Below are positions 33,290 to 42,803 of a stretch of DNA of 64,000 nucleotides, piece by piece. Position 1 is the stretch's first letter. Every line of letters begins with the position of its first letter. The DNA lies in contig NZ_DS264345.1 in NCBI RefSeq assembly GCF_000153925.1, forward strand, positions 615,772 through 679,771, read 5' to 3'. The stretch is from [Ruminococcus] torques ATCC 27756 (GTDB lineage Bacteria; Bacillota; Clostridia; Lachnospirales; Lachnospiraceae). A program made the translations under genes and the position numbers. The notes under the pieces were generated by a model. That model did not search any database. It had not been told where the DNA came from and saw nothing but the letters and a program-made list of their open reading frames with translations.

Positions 33290-34588
33290 TTATTTCGCTA
33301 TTTTCAGATTTTCATACCGTTTCTCGATAAACTGATCCGGGAAATACTCATCTAACTTTTCAGCGATAATCCCGTTTCCTTCTTTTCCTTCCTGACGTTC
33401 TCCGTAACGCGCCAAAGCGGCAAATGACAGCGCCATATCCGCCGTCAGAACAACAAGCAGCAAGGAGCAGATGATACGTCCCGCCTTTTTCGGCAATCGT
33501 TCGATCTGTCTTGACAAAAACGGGTAAACCGCTTTCATCCAGATAACGGCGGCAAATCCCCAGAAGAAACAATACAACAGGTTAATTCTTCCTCCCAGAT
33601 TAAACGGGATCTTACTATAATCCCAGAACACTGTTCCAAAGGCAATCTCCGTAAAAACACTGCATATGTATTCATATGCGCCCCCGAGTATTGTTCCGAA
33701 AAGGAATATAAACCAATTACTCTTATCACGGTATCTATATAAAATCCATGTCAGAAGCGCACATGCAATTCCCCACACGATACTGAACTGACCAAACACA
33801 AGACTGCTGCGGCTCATAAGACGCCCGGTTGTAATAAGGCAGAATATCGTCTCTACTATATCCCCGATAAATGCTCCGATGATAAACAGACTCGCCAGTT
33901 TAAAAAATCCGCATCCTTCCGCAAATTTTTCTTCCTGTTCAGCATCTTTTTCAGTCTCAATATTCGGAAATGCCTTTACCAGTCTTTTCTGGATCCGTTT
34001 TGTCAGAGCGTTTTCAAGAAATTTAGACGTTTTCTGCAGCTCTTCCGTAATCTGCTCGATCCGACCTTTCTTTCTTTTCAATTCAAGAACCGCAATTCCC
34101 GAACCGAGACCATCCGCAATAAGCAGGCCTAAAAGCACCCATAAGATCACTTCTCCGATCAAACGGGGTATCATATTGACAAGACCGCAAAAAAACGGAT
34201 TCAGGAAGTAGATCATCAGTACACTGCACACGCCCCATAAAGCAGATACCCGCAGACAAATGTAACCGTCCAGGTGAAATTTCTGATCTGAATAATCCCA
34301 CCACTTTTTATGCAGTATCTTTTCCATCAGCCTTCCCGTAATATATTCTACGAACGAAGTAACGATCATTCCGCCGATAAAAAGAAAGATCAGATTTTCT
34401 TTTAATTCCGGCAAAAACACCGCCACCGCCACCGCTCCCGTTCCGTAGATCGGGCAGAGCGGTCCCGCGATAAATCCCCTGTTGACAAACTTGTGCCTGT
34501 TAACCGCCGCAACGATGACCTCGCCGCACCATCCGATAAATGAATAAATAAAAAAGATCCATGCCAGTTCATATATTGTGTTTACCAT
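33290..34588 (-). CDS. CmpB-type membrane protein, internally duplicated
   Basis: The 432-residue protein is of the family named putative ABC transporter permease (ABC_trans_CmpB), whose role is not established. ATG 34588 fits the family start (IYELAWIFFIYSFIGWCGEV); an upstream in-frame extension does not. The N half (1-170) has the family core: FVNRGFIAGPLCPIYGTGA, an EYITGRLMEKILHKKWWDYS segment and FHLDGYICL. A charged linker with helix QITEELQKTSKF follows. The C half repeats the fold (FIGDIVETIF, then EYICSVFTEIAFGTVFWDYS and FNLGGRINL), so it arose by duplication. No ATPase is near. A second member is at 37956. Confidence 0.85.
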   Translation of the reverse strand: MVNTIYELAWIFFIYSFIGWCGEVIVAAVNRHKFVNRGFIAGPLCPIYGTGAVAVAVFLPELKENLIFLFIGGMIVTSFVEYITGRLMEKILHKKWWDYSDQKFHLDGYICLRVSALWGVCSVLMIYFLNPFFCGLVNMIPRLIGEVILWVLLGLLIADGLGSGIAVLELKRKKGRIEQITEELQKTSKFLENALTKRIQKRLVKAFPNIETEKDAEQEEKFAEGCGFFKLASLFIIGAFIGDIVETIFCLITTGRLMSRSSLVFGQFSIVWGIACALLTWILYRYRDKSNWFIFLFGTILGGAYEYICSVFTEIAFGTVFWDYSKIPFNLGGRINLLYCFFWGFAAVIWMKAVYPFLSRQIERLPKKAGRIICSLLLVVLTADMALSFAALARYGERQEGKEGNGIIAEKLDEYFPDQFIEKRYENLKIAK

Positions 34589-34739
34589 ATTTTCTCTTTT
34601 GAATTCCTTTCCCGCACATCTTTTTTGCAAAGACGCAGTTTCAGATGCACCTTCGATAAAAATAATCCCCCCGGACACGGTTTTATACGAGACTCTCACT
34701 CCTGCCCGGGAGGCGCCGCTTTATGTGATGCGTTCTTTT

Positions 34740-37274
34740 CTATCCGAGCACATCTTTATACAGGGCATGTTTTTCCAATGCCTCCGTGGTTTTGACCATA
34801 TCGGACAGATCTCCGATCATGATAACGCCTGCAAGGCGGTTGTTTAAAAAGTAATATTTACTGTATCTTCCTTTTCCCATATCTTTAAATTCTGCCGTCT
34901 TATAAAGCAGATTCGGATTTTTCCCGTTATCTCCGGCTGCGAAAAGAGCCGTGTTCATCCCATGGAATGTCAATGTCGGAGCTGTCGCCGCATACTCAAT
35001 CTGATCCCCTGCCGCATTTGCGCCCGCGATACGTCCCTGTTCGGAAGCCTCCGGCCAAACAGCATAGTTTGCCCCGTTAAATTCCGCACAGTCACCGCAT
35101 GCATATACGTTCGGAACACTCGTTTCCATCCGTTCGTTCACTTTAACGGCACGGTCCGCATCAAGTCCGATCTCCTTAGCCAATGCTGTATTTGCACGCA
35201 CTCCCGCCGATACAACGACAACTTCCGCAGGAATCACCTGACCGTCAGACAAGCGGACTCCCGATACATGTCCGTCTCCTTCCACTGCTTCCACGGAAAC
35301 GCCCGTACTGATCTTCACACCGCTCTTTTCGGCGAACATCCTCAAAATGTCCGAAGCGTTCTCGTCAAGCTGACGTCCCATAAGAATCGGAGCAGCTTCT
35401 AACACTTGTACATCAATCCCCGCTTTTTTCAGTTCCCAGGCAGCTTCCAGACCAAGCACACCGCCTCCGATCACAACCGCTTTCGCCGCATGTTCCATCA
35501 TTTTTTCCAGTTTTTCCACATCTGCAAGGCGGCGGATCGCAACTACTTCCGGCAAAGAACTTCCTTCGATCGGAGGTATAAAGCACTCGCTTCCAAGTGC
35601 ATAGATCAGTCTCGTGAAATGCACTTTCTCTCCGCTTTCAAGAATCACTTCTTTTTCATTTACATCGACAGACGCCACTTTCTTTCCTAACATTTGGAAC
35701 ACTTTGTTTTCTTCATACCATGACGGATCTACGATCGCGATCTGATCCGCGCTCAATCCTGCCACGATCGACTTTGTCAGCATCGGACGGTTGTATGCCG
35801 GATACTCTTCATCGGAAATGATCGTAACAGCTCCCGTTTTATCACGTTCCCTTATCGCCTTGGCAGCGTTAAATCCTGCCGTTCCGTTTCCGAGGATAAC
35901 ATAATATTCTTCTGTATTATTCAAAACGGCGCTTTCTTCTGCTTCAACTTCTATAAAATTCTCTTTTCCGACTCCGCACACCGGACATATCTCGATCGAA
36001 GAATCGAAAATTTCTCCGCAGACAAGACATTTCACAAGCGTTCTGGCGCCTTTTTTCTTCGGCTTTACAGGTTCTTTGTTCTGCACGATGCACCCGAACT
36101 GATATCCGTACTCATAAGCGCTCACAAGATCCGCTTCCGATGGTTTAAACCGAACGCGGAATCCTTCCGATACTTTCATTTTCAGTTGTTTCAGACGCTG
36201 CGTAATATTCGGCACTCCTTCTCCGCTCCAACCGTAGCTTCCGAATGCGCCGGCATATTTTCCTCCGTGAGTAGCCGGAAACATTGCAAGTGTAAGATCC
36301 CATATCGGCTTGAGCGCTTCTCCGACAATCGTAGGAGTTCCAAGCAATATTCCGTCCGCAAACAAAAGTTCTTCGTTCACTTTCTCTGCGTCTGCCTCAA
36401 CCATGTCATAAGACCTGACGTCGATATCGCCGCTGTCTTTGACTCCTTCCGCGATTTTTTCCGCAAGCATCTTCGTGTAGCCATATGCGCTCACATACGG
36501 GATAATAACTGTTTTTTTCTCATTCGGATTGACCACTGTCGACCATTCTCTGTATTGCTTCATAACCTGTCTGATCCGATCTCCTACGAGAACCGGTCCA
36601 TGCCCCGTACAGATCATGGAAATATCCATTGTTTCAACACGGTCGAGAGCTTTAAGCATAAAAGGTTTGAACGGTCCGATAATGCAGTCATAATAATATT
36701 TCAAAGCACTTTGATAATCCGCCTCATTTTTAATCTCACTTGATACGACTTCCGGGAGGCAGTAATGTGCACCGAAAGAATCACATGTTACAAGAATCTG
36801 TTCTTCCTCAATAAAAGTGTACATCGTATCCGGCCAATGAAGATTCGGAACAAACAAAAACTCAAGCGTCTTATTTCCGATCGTCATCTTCTCTTTATCC
36901 CTTGCCGGAATGCCGACAAAATCCCGGTTTACGATCTCTTTCAGGAAACCGAGCGCACATCCCGTAGCGATCACCTTCATCTGCGGACTATAATCGAGAA
37001 GGCGTTCTACGCTTCCGGCATGATCCGGCTCTGTATGACTTACAACAAGATAATCGATTTTCCGAATGTCGATCACTTCTTGAAGATGTTCCAAATATTC
37101 GTCAAAAAACTTCGCTTTTGCAGTCTCGAAAAGAACTGTTTTGTCCCCCGCCTTCATCACATAAGAATTATAAGTTGTACCGAATTCCGTATACATGATA
37201 ATATCAAATACTCTGAGTTGATCGTCAATAATACCTGTCCAATAAAAATCATCTCTTAATTTCAAACTTTTCAT
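34740..37274 (-). CDS. Flavodiiron protein-rubredoxin-NADH:rubredoxin reductase fusion (class F FDP)
   Basis: This one-chain oxygen (or NO) reductase runs on NADH. It has 844 residues from ATG 37274 (GAGGAGG 6 nt upstream); an upstream frame into nth is spurious. Residues 1-250 are the metallo-beta-lactamase diiron domain with H80-x-E82-x-D84-H85. Residues 255-400 are the FMN flavodoxin domain (VSAYGYTKMLAEKIAEG). A short-spacer rubredoxin follows near 412-440 (CLVCGEIF, CPVCGVG). Residues 455-844 are an FAD/NAD reductase (NGTAGFNAAKAIRE, VIGGGVLGLEAAWELK, ACGDCAEF). Electrons go NADH to FAD to rubredoxin to FMN to diiron. It protects oxygen-sensitive enzymes such as the pyruvate oxidoreductase. 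Confidence 0.95.
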   Translation of the reverse strand: MKSLKLRDDFYWTGIIDDQLRVFDIIMYTEFGTTYNSYVMKAGDKTVLFETAKAKFFDEYLEHLQEVIDIRKIDYLVVSHTEPDHAGSVERLLDYSPQMKVIATGCALGFLKEIVNRDFVGIPARDKEKMTIGNKTLEFLFVPNLHWPDTMYTFIEEEQILVTCDSFGAHYCLPEVVSSEIKNEADYQSALKYYYDCIIGPFKPFMLKALDRVETMDISMICTGHGPVLVGDRIRQVMKQYREWSTVVNPNEKKTVIIPYVSAYGYTKMLAEKIAEGVKDSGDIDVRSYDMVEADAEKVNEELLFADGILLGTPTIVGEALKPIWDLTLAMFPATHGGKYAGAFGSYGWSGEGVPNITQRLKQLKMKVSEGFRVRFKPSEADLVSAYEYGYQFGCIVQNKEPVKPKKKGARTLVKCLVCGEIFDSSIEICPVCGVGKENFIEVEAEESAVLNNTEEYYVILGNGTAGFNAAKAIRERDKTGAVTIISDEEYPAYNRPMLTKSIVAGLSADQIAIVDPSWYEENKVFQMLGKKVASVDVNEKEVILESGEKVHFTRLIYALGSECFIPPIEGSSLPEVVAIRRLADVEKLEKMMEHAAKAVVIGGGVLGLEAAWELKKAGIDVQVLEAAPILMGRQLDENASDILRMFAEKSGVKISTGVSVEAVEGDGHVSGVRLSDGQVIPAEVVVVSAGVRANTALAKEIGLDADRAVKVNERMETSVPNVYACGDCAEFNGANYAVWPEASEQGRIAGANAAGDQIEYAATAPTLTFHGMNTALFAAGDNGKNPNLLYKTAEFKDMGKGRYSKYYFLNNRLAGVIMIGDLSDMVKTTEALEKHALYKDVLG

Positions 37275-37297
37275 TTTCTGCCTCCTCTTTTTCTTTT

Positions 37298-37936
37298 TTA
37301 TGAAACTCCGTTTTTCTTGCAAATATCCGCCAGACAGCACTTCTCGCAGTACGGCTTTGTCCTTGCCGTACACACATCCCGCCCGTGGAAGACAAGCCTG
37401 TGACAGAAATCGCTTCCCTCCTGAGGAGGAATGATCTTCCACAATGCCATCTCGACCTTTTTCGGTTCTTTTATCCCATCTACGAGTCCGATCCGGTTTA
37501 CAAGCCGGATACAATGCGTATCTGTCACAATCGCAGGTTTCCCGAACACATCGCCCATGATAAGGTTTGCGCTTTTTCTTCCGACTCCCGGAAGTTTCAT
37601 CAGCGCGTCAAAATCATCCGGCACTTTCCCTTCATACTCATCCCGGATCATCTTCATACAGCCGCTGATATCGCGCGCCTTGCTTCTGCCAAGACCGCAC
37701 GGACGCACAATTTTCTCAATCTCATCTACATCCGCTTCCGCCAAAGCTTCCACTGTCGGATATTTTTCATATAACCCTTCCACCACTACATTGACACGGG
37801 CATCTGTACACTGTGCCGCAAGCCGCACACTGACAAGCAGTTTCCATGCCTGATCATAATCAAGCGTACAGCCGGCGGACGGATATTCTTTTTTCAGCCG
37901 CTCGATCACCTGTAACGCACGCTGCTTTTTTGTCAT
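37298..37936 (-). CDS. nth: Endonuclease III
   Basis: This DNA glycosylase/AP lyase removes oxidised pyrimidines. It has 212 residues from ATG 37936 (GGAGGG 9 nt upstream). The helix-hairpin-helix holds LPGVGRKSANLI with the catalytic Lys near 117, and the catalytic Asp is in IVTDTHC near 135. The 4Fe-4S loop near the C end is C-x6-C-x2-C-x5-C (CTARTKPYCEKC, then C). It lies 23 nt upstream of the flavodiiron gene. Both deal with oxygen damage, which suggests co-expression. Confidence 0.96.
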   Translation of the reverse strand: MTKKQRALQVIERLKKEYPSAGCTLDYDQAWKLLVSVRLAAQCTDARVNVVVEGLYEKYPTVEALAEADVDEIEKIVRPCGLGRSKARDISGCMKMIRDEYEGKVPDDFDALMKLPGVGRKSANLIMGDVFGKPAIVTDTHCIRLVNRIGLVDGIKEPKKVEMALWKIIPPQEGSDFCHRLVFHGRDVCTARTKPYCEKCCLADICKKNGVS

Positions 37937-37955
37937 CTTTGGTATCCCTCCGCTA

Positions 37956-39131
37956 TCATTTCTCATCCATATGTTTTCTCAGTTCGGCAAGAGCTTCCGA
38001 AAATCTTTTTGACACAGCCGTCGGATTGCCTTTCAAATGTCTTGCTGCACGGATATAGCTTCTGTCTGTTCTGTCGTGCATCTTCGTCATCTCCCGGGAA
38101 ATATTTTTCTTGATCTTCGCATATTCTTCCCGTTTATCTTCGCCGATCAATTCGTCAACCTTTGATGTAAATTCTTCCTTCATCAACAGTTCCGCCCTCT
38201 CCGACAATCTTGCAAGAAGACGCTGTCTCTCTTCGCGCCTTGCATGAACACGCGCCAGATATTCTTCTTTGCGTGAATTGATTTGTTCGCGGCGTTTCTT
38301 CTTTTGAACTTTGATCTCTTCTTTGTATCCCTCTACCATTTCTTCTGCGCGCTGACGGTAACTGTCCATATGCTCTTCTGCCAGTTTTTTGTAATCTTCC
38401 GCCATTTCTTCCGCACGTCCGCGGTAATCCTCTACATGTTCTTCTACACGCCTGCGATAATCTTCTACAAACTCACCTGCGCGCTGTCGATAATCTTCCA
38501 CAAACTCACCTGCGCGCTGTCGATAATCTTCCACAAATTCTTCAGAAGCGACTTTTAATTTCTCCTGTATCTTCCTGATCTGTTTTTTGCTTTCTTCAAG
38601 CTGTGCAAGAATCCGCTTCAGATCCATCGCATCATTAAACGACTGCGTCACATCGACCGCCGCCGCAACAGTCAGCACAAATGCGATACCCTCCGCAATA
38701 ATCGTCGGAATCTTCAGCACCGCTCCCTCGATCGGTACATGAACAAACTTAACAAGTAAAACGGAAAACAATCCCCACCCCAAAGACGAGGTAAGACAAA
38801 TATATCCGTTCAGATTAAATTTCTGATTGCTGTAATCCCAGTATTTCACATTGAAAAGTCTCTCCATAACCGCCCCTGTAACGTATTCCAACAGCGTTGC
38901 TCCAACCATGCCGAATAAAAAGATCAACGGAATACTGTCTCTGACTCTGATCGTACTGATCAAGACCGCAAGCGCTCCGAATCCATAGATCGGCAGCATC
39001 GGCCCGTACATAAATCCGCGGTTTACCCAGCGGCGTTTCCGCACAGAAACAAAGCAGCATTCCCATACCCAGCCGATAAAACTGTAAATGAAAAAGAACA
39101 ATACCCATTGTGTCAGATGATATGACTGCAT
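37956..39131 (-). CDS. CmpB-type membrane protein with 11-residue-repeat coiled coil
   Basis: The 391-residue protein has a single CmpB-type membrane module (1-165: FFFIYSFIGWVWECCF, RGFMYGPMLPIYGFGA, YWDYSNQKFNLNGYICL). After it comes a long cytoplasmic helical region. Between about 205 and 280 there are seven tandem 11-residue units of the form EFVEDYRQRAG, the first two identical, then drifting (EHVEDYRGRAE, EMAEDYKKLAE, EHMDSYRQRAE). Eleven-residue periodicity makes a right-handed coiled coil. The end is rich in Lys and Arg. It is a paralogue of the gene at 33290. Function is unknown. Confidence 0.88.
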   Translation of the reverse strand: MQSYHLTQWVLFFFIYSFIGWVWECCFVSVRKRRWVNRGFMYGPMLPIYGFGALAVLISTIRVRDSIPLIFLFGMVGATLLEYVTGAVMERLFNVKYWDYSNQKFNLNGYICLTSSLGWGLFSVLLVKFVHVPIEGAVLKIPTIIAEGIAFVLTVAAAVDVTQSFNDAMDLKRILAQLEESKKQIRKIQEKLKVASEEFVEDYRQRAGEFVEDYRQRAGEFVEDYRRRVEEHVEDYRGRAEEMAEDYKKLAEEHMDSYRQRAEEMVEGYKEEIKVQKKKRREQINSRKEEYLARVHARREERQRLLARLSERAELLMKEEFTSKVDELIGEDKREEYAKIKKNISREMTKMHDRTDRSYIRAARHLKGNPTAVSKRFSEALAELRKHMDEK

Positions 39132-39133
39132 GT

Positions 39134-39574
39134 TTATTTCTCCTCAATCGCTGTAATCAGGTCAACTCTTCTTTGATGACGTCCTCCTTCAAACTCAGCG
39201 TCAAGCCATGTCTCTACGATCATTTTCGCAAGCTCCGCTCCTACCACACGAGCTCCGAACGCCAGGATATTACAGTTATTGTGCACTCTTGCCATCTTTG
39301 CCGTAAACGGCTCGCTGCAAACCGCGGCGCGGATTCCTTTTACTTTATTTGCCGCAAGAGAAATTCCAAGACCTGTTCCGCAGATCAGGATTCCCTGTTC
39401 AACCTCGCCTGCTGCCACTGCTCTTGCCACGATTTCCCCGTAGACCGGATAATCACAGCTCTCGCTTGAATTTGTTCCGTAATCTACTACTTCATGTCCT
39501 TTTTCTTTCAGGAAACTAATGATTTCCGCCTTTAATTCTAATGCTGAATGGTCATTTCCGATTCCGATCTTCAT
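39134..39574 (-). CDS. rpiB: Ribose 5-phosphate isomerase B
   Basis: This enzyme interconverts ribose 5-phosphate and ribulose 5-phosphate, the substrate of Rpe in this window. It has 146 residues. IGNDHSALELK at 4-14 holds the conserved Asp-His. The catalytic Cys is in ILICGTGLGISLAANK near 63-78. RVHNNCNILAFGARV near 95-109 is also typical. GGAGA lies upstream. It is followed 2 bp later by the coiled-coil gene, on the same strand. Confidence 0.96.
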   Translation of the reverse strand: MKIGIGNDHSALELKAEIISFLKEKGHEVVDYGTNSSESCDYPVYGEIVARAVAAGEVEQGILICGTGLGISLAANKVKGIRAAVCSEPFTAKMARVHNNCNILAFGARVVGAELAKMIVETWLDAEFEGGRHQRRVDLITAIEEK

Positions 39575-39697
39575 ATTCTTCTCCTTTTCTTTTCCACTTT
39601 ATTTTATTTACATGCTTCTTTACAATAAAATTGATTTCTCTATCATCATAACAAATCCGGCGCTGTGATTCAATAAACCTAATTTACAAAACGCTCT

Positions 39698-40354
39698 TTA
39701 GAAAGCCGGTTCTGTCAAACAATTTTTATAAAATATTTCCTCAAGTTGTTCCGGTTTCCCGGCGCGATAAGTCGCATCCGCTTCTGTTTCCGGTTCGCCC
39801 CATACCGCATGAACACAATCCACTCCCGCATTGAGGGCGCATGCCATATCTGAAGCGCTGTCTCCGATATAGACGGTTTCTTCTTTCCGCGCTCCTGACA
39901 GTTCCATATATTTCAGCAGCGGCTGTGCCGACGGTTTATGCTCTTTCGTGTCATCGGCACATATGCATATCGAAAAATATTTTCGTATCGGAAGCTGATC
40001 AAGAACAAGCTCCAGTTCCTCGCGTGTTCTTGATGTTACGACACCAAGCGTACTTCCTTTTTTCTCCAGTTTTTCCAGAAGTTCTTCTATTCCGTCAAAA
40101 ATGCGGATCATATCGATGTTCTTCTCTTCATTTGCCACCCACATTTCGACTGCGCCCGGGATTTTTTCTTCTTCCACCCCGAGAAGATGCATATTTTTCA
40201 CAGATGTATTAGCCAGCACAAACTTCAGATCTTCTATCTCGTACCGCTCTCCTTTTACCGTCATGAGCATCTCCTGCAATGAATATAATATGCAGTCTCT
40301 CGTATCGATCAGTGTTCCGTCCACGTCAAAGACAATATGTCTGTATTTTGCCAT
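39698..40354 (-). CDS. HAD hydrolase, phosphoglycolate phosphatase-like
   Basis: This 218-residue soluble phosphatase is of the HAD IA subfamily with a four-helix cap. Motif I is VFDVDGTLIDT near 9-19, motif II is GVVTSR, motif III Lys is in EHKPSAQPLLKYM and motif IV is YIGDSASDMACALNAG. It resembles Gph/PpaX phosphatases, but the substrate cannot be fixed by sequence alone. GGAGG lies about 8 nt before the start. It lies 55 bp after tex, on the same strand. Confidence 0.88.
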   Translation of the reverse strand: MAKYRHIVFDVDGTLIDTRDCILYSLQEMLMTVKGERYEIEDLKFVLANTSVKNMHLLGVEEEKIPGAVEMWVANEEKNIDMIRIFDGIEELLEKLEKKGSTLGVVTSRTREELELVLDQLPIRKYFSICICADDTKEHKPSAQPLLKYMELSGARKEETVYIGDSASDMACALNAGVDCVHAVWGEPETEADATYRAGKPEQLEEIFYKNCLTEPAF

Positions 40355-40409
40355 TCCTATACCTCCCGCTGTCTTCTCAAATCTTTTTTCTTCTTTCTTT
40401 TTTCGTTTT

Positions 40410-42563
40410 TCAGGAAATTCCTCTCATCGTAAGCTGTATCCTCTTCTTTTTCATATCCACGCTCATCACCTTTACATCCACAACGTCTCCGACGCTCACT
40501 GCCTCAAGGGGATGTTTGATATAACGGTCTGTAATCTGGGAAATATGTACGAGACCGTCCTGATGAACTCCGATATCCACAAACACGCCGAAATCAATGA
40601 CGTTTCGCACCGTTCCTTTCAATATCATTCCTTCTTTTAAATCTTTCATTTCCAGTACGTCCGTTCTAAGAATCGGTTTTGGCATCTCGTCACGCGGGTC
40701 GCGCGCAGGCTTTTCCAACTCTTTTACGATATCGCGCAGGGTGATCTCGCCGATTCCTAATTCTTCTGCCGTCGCTTTATAGTCTTTTATCGTAAGAGAT
40801 AATCCCGCCAGATTATGAGCCGCCACATCTTCCGGTGAATACCCCTGCTTTTGCAAAAGGCCTTTTGCCGCTTCATATGATTCAGGGTGGACGCCCGTAC
40901 CGTCAAGCGGATTCTCTCCGTCGCGGATTCTCATAAATCCCGCACATTGTTCAAACGCTTTCGGCCCAAGTTTCGGCACTTTCAGAAGTTCTCTTCTGCT
41001 CGTAAACTTTCCGTGCTCCTCTCTGTAGGCTACAATATTTTTAGAAATCGCCGAACTGATTCCCGAAATGTACGATAAAAGCGGCGCAGACGCCGTATTC
41101 AAATCAACGCCGACTTTATTAACGCAGTCCTCTACGACTCCCCCAAGCTTTTCTCCCAGTTTCTTCTGATTCATATCATGCTGATATTGTCCGACGCCTA
41201 TCGACTTCGGATCGATCTTCACAAGTTCGGCCAATGGATCTTGAAGTCTTCTCGCGATGGACGCCGCGCTTCTTTGACCTACATCAAACTTCGGAAATTC
41301 CTCACTTGCAAGCTTACTTGCCGAGTAGACAGAAGCTCCCGCTTCATTGACGATCACATACCGAACCTGCTCAGGTATCTCTTTCAAAAGTTCCACGATA
41401 AACTGTTCTGATTCACGGGAAGCAGTTCCGTTTCCAAGCGAAATAAGTGAAATATGATATTTCGGAATGATCTTCTTTAGCAAGTCCTTACTTGCCTTGA
41501 TCTTCTGCGGAGTCGTCGGAGCCGTCGGATAAATGACCGTAGTTCCGATCACCTTTCCCGTCGGATCGACAACTGCCAGTTTACATCCCGTACGAAACGC
41601 CGGATCCCATCCAAGCACTACTTTCCCCGCGATCGGCGGCTGCATGAGAAGCTGATGCAGATTTTTCCCGAATACGTCGATCGCTCCGTCTTCCGCTTTC
41701 TCCGTCAGTTCATTTCTTATCTCCCTTTCGATCGCAGGCTCGATCAGACGTTTATAACTGTCCTCGACAACTTCTTTTAAGACCGAAGTCGTATACGGAT
41801 TATCATTTACGATCGTCTTTTTCTCTAAATATCTCAGAATATCTTCCTCCGGAGCCTCTACTTTGACCGTCAGTATTTTTTCTTTCTCACCACGGTTCAG
41901 CGCAAGAATCCGATGTCCGGCAAGCTTTTCAACCGATTCTTCAAATTCGTAATACATCTCGTAAACAGATTCTGTCTCCGGATCTTTTGCTGTAGAAACG
42001 ACTTTTCCTTTTTTCATCGTCGTTTTTCTGATCCATGTACGATAATCCGCATTATCGGAAATGATTTCCGCAATAATGTCTTTTGCTCCGGCGATTGCTT
42101 CTTCCTCTGTCTTTACTTCTTTTTCTTCCGAAATATATTGCTTTGCGGTTTCTTCCAAAGGTTCTTTTGCCTGCTGCAGCATCATATACGCTGCCAAAGG
42201 CTCTAATCCTTTTTCTTTCGCGATCGTCGCCCTCGTCCGCCGCTTCGGACGATATGGCCGATACAGATCTTCCACTGTCACGAGCGTCTCAGCTAAAAGG
42301 ATCTTCTCTTTGAGTTCTTCTGTCATCTTTCCCTGCTCTTCAATGCTCGAGATCACCTGCTCTTTCTTCTCTTCCAGATTTCTCAGATAGAGAAGTCTTT
42401 CATGAAGCTTCCTAAGCTGCTCGTCGTTGAGTGACCCGGTCGCTTCTTTTCTATATCTCGATATAAACGGGATCGTATTCCCTTCATCGATCAAAGTTAC
42501 CGCCGCGTCAATCTGCCAGCGGTTCACATCAAGTTCTTCTGTCAGTTTTTGATTGATATCCAT
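40410..42563 (-). CDS. tex: Tex-family RNA-binding transcription accessory protein
   Basis: This cytoplasmic nucleic-acid-binding protein has 717 residues. The N-terminal helical part (1-320) holds YRPKRRTRATIAKEKGLEPLA near 100. The YqgF-like domain starts near 325 with GWDPAFRTGCKLAVVD. Helix-hairpin-helix motifs follow near 500-560 (YISGISSAISKNIVAYR, then LLKVPKLGPKAFEQCAGF). The S1 domain is at 640-715 (GTVRNVIDFGVFVDIGVHQDGLVHIS). Tex homologues assist transcription and affect toxin and competence gene expression in some species. Its precise role here is not known. Confidence 0.95.
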   Translation of the reverse strand: MDINQKLTEELDVNRWQIDAAVTLIDEGNTIPFISRYRKEATGSLNDEQLRKLHERLLYLRNLEEKKEQVISSIEEQGKMTEELKEKILLAETLVTVEDLYRPYRPKRRTRATIAKEKGLEPLAAYMMLQQAKEPLEETAKQYISEEKEVKTEEEAIAGAKDIIAEIISDNADYRTWIRKTTMKKGKVVSTAKDPETESVYEMYYEFEESVEKLAGHRILALNRGEKEKILTVKVEAPEEDILRYLEKKTIVNDNPYTTSVLKEVVEDSYKRLIEPAIEREIRNELTEKAEDGAIDVFGKNLHQLLMQPPIAGKVVLGWDPAFRTGCKLAVVDPTGKVIGTTVIYPTAPTTPQKIKASKDLLKKIIPKYHISLISLGNGTASRESEQFIVELLKEIPEQVRYVIVNEAGASVYSASKLASEEFPKFDVGQRSAASIARRLQDPLAELVKIDPKSIGVGQYQHDMNQKKLGEKLGGVVEDCVNKVGVDLNTASAPLLSYISGISSAISKNIVAYREEHGKFTSRRELLKVPKLGPKAFEQCAGFMRIRDGENPLDGTGVHPESYEAAKGLLQKQGYSPEDVAAHNLAGLSLTIKDYKATAEELGIGEITLRDIVKELEKPARDPRDEMPKPILRTDVLEMKDLKEGMILKGTVRNVIDFGVFVDIGVHQDGLVHISQITDRYIKHPLEAVSVGDVVDVKVMSVDMKKKRIQLTMRGIS

Positions 42564-42676
42564 TTATAAAAATCCTCTCTCTAAATTAATTCACAAACAG
42601 CATTATACATAGTTTACCACACACGTACATTCCATTCCACCTTTTCCCGCGAACTTTACACGACTGCTTTACATTA

Positions 42677-42706
42677 TTGACCGGTCTTGTCTGTCTTTGT
42701 TATAAT
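42677..42706 (+). promoter_or_regulatory. Promoter of the RluA-type gene
   Basis: TTGACC (42677-42682), 18-bp spacer, TATAAT (42701-42706), about 98 bp before the start. The rest of the 240-bp gap to tex shows nothing further except a small leader hairpin CGTTTTG/CGAAACG near 42772-42790. Confidence 0.6.
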
Positions 42707-42803
42707 ATATGACTGAACTGACGCAATACAAAAACAGACATGCGAAACCCGGCATATAAAAATTGCCGCCTCGTTTTGCGCGCCGAAACGAAATGGAGAA
42801 GTT

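Noticed and set aside
37275-37514. N-terminal 80-codon extension of the flavodiiron fusion
   Set aside because: It overlaps the nth gene on the same strand, has no family similarity, and a perfect ribosome site sits before the internal ATG at 37274.
38400-38540. Possible CRISPR-like direct repeats
   Set aside because: The 33-bp periodic repeats are in frame and code for the 11-residue coiled-coil units; there are no spacers. No CRISPR array was seen anywhere in the window.
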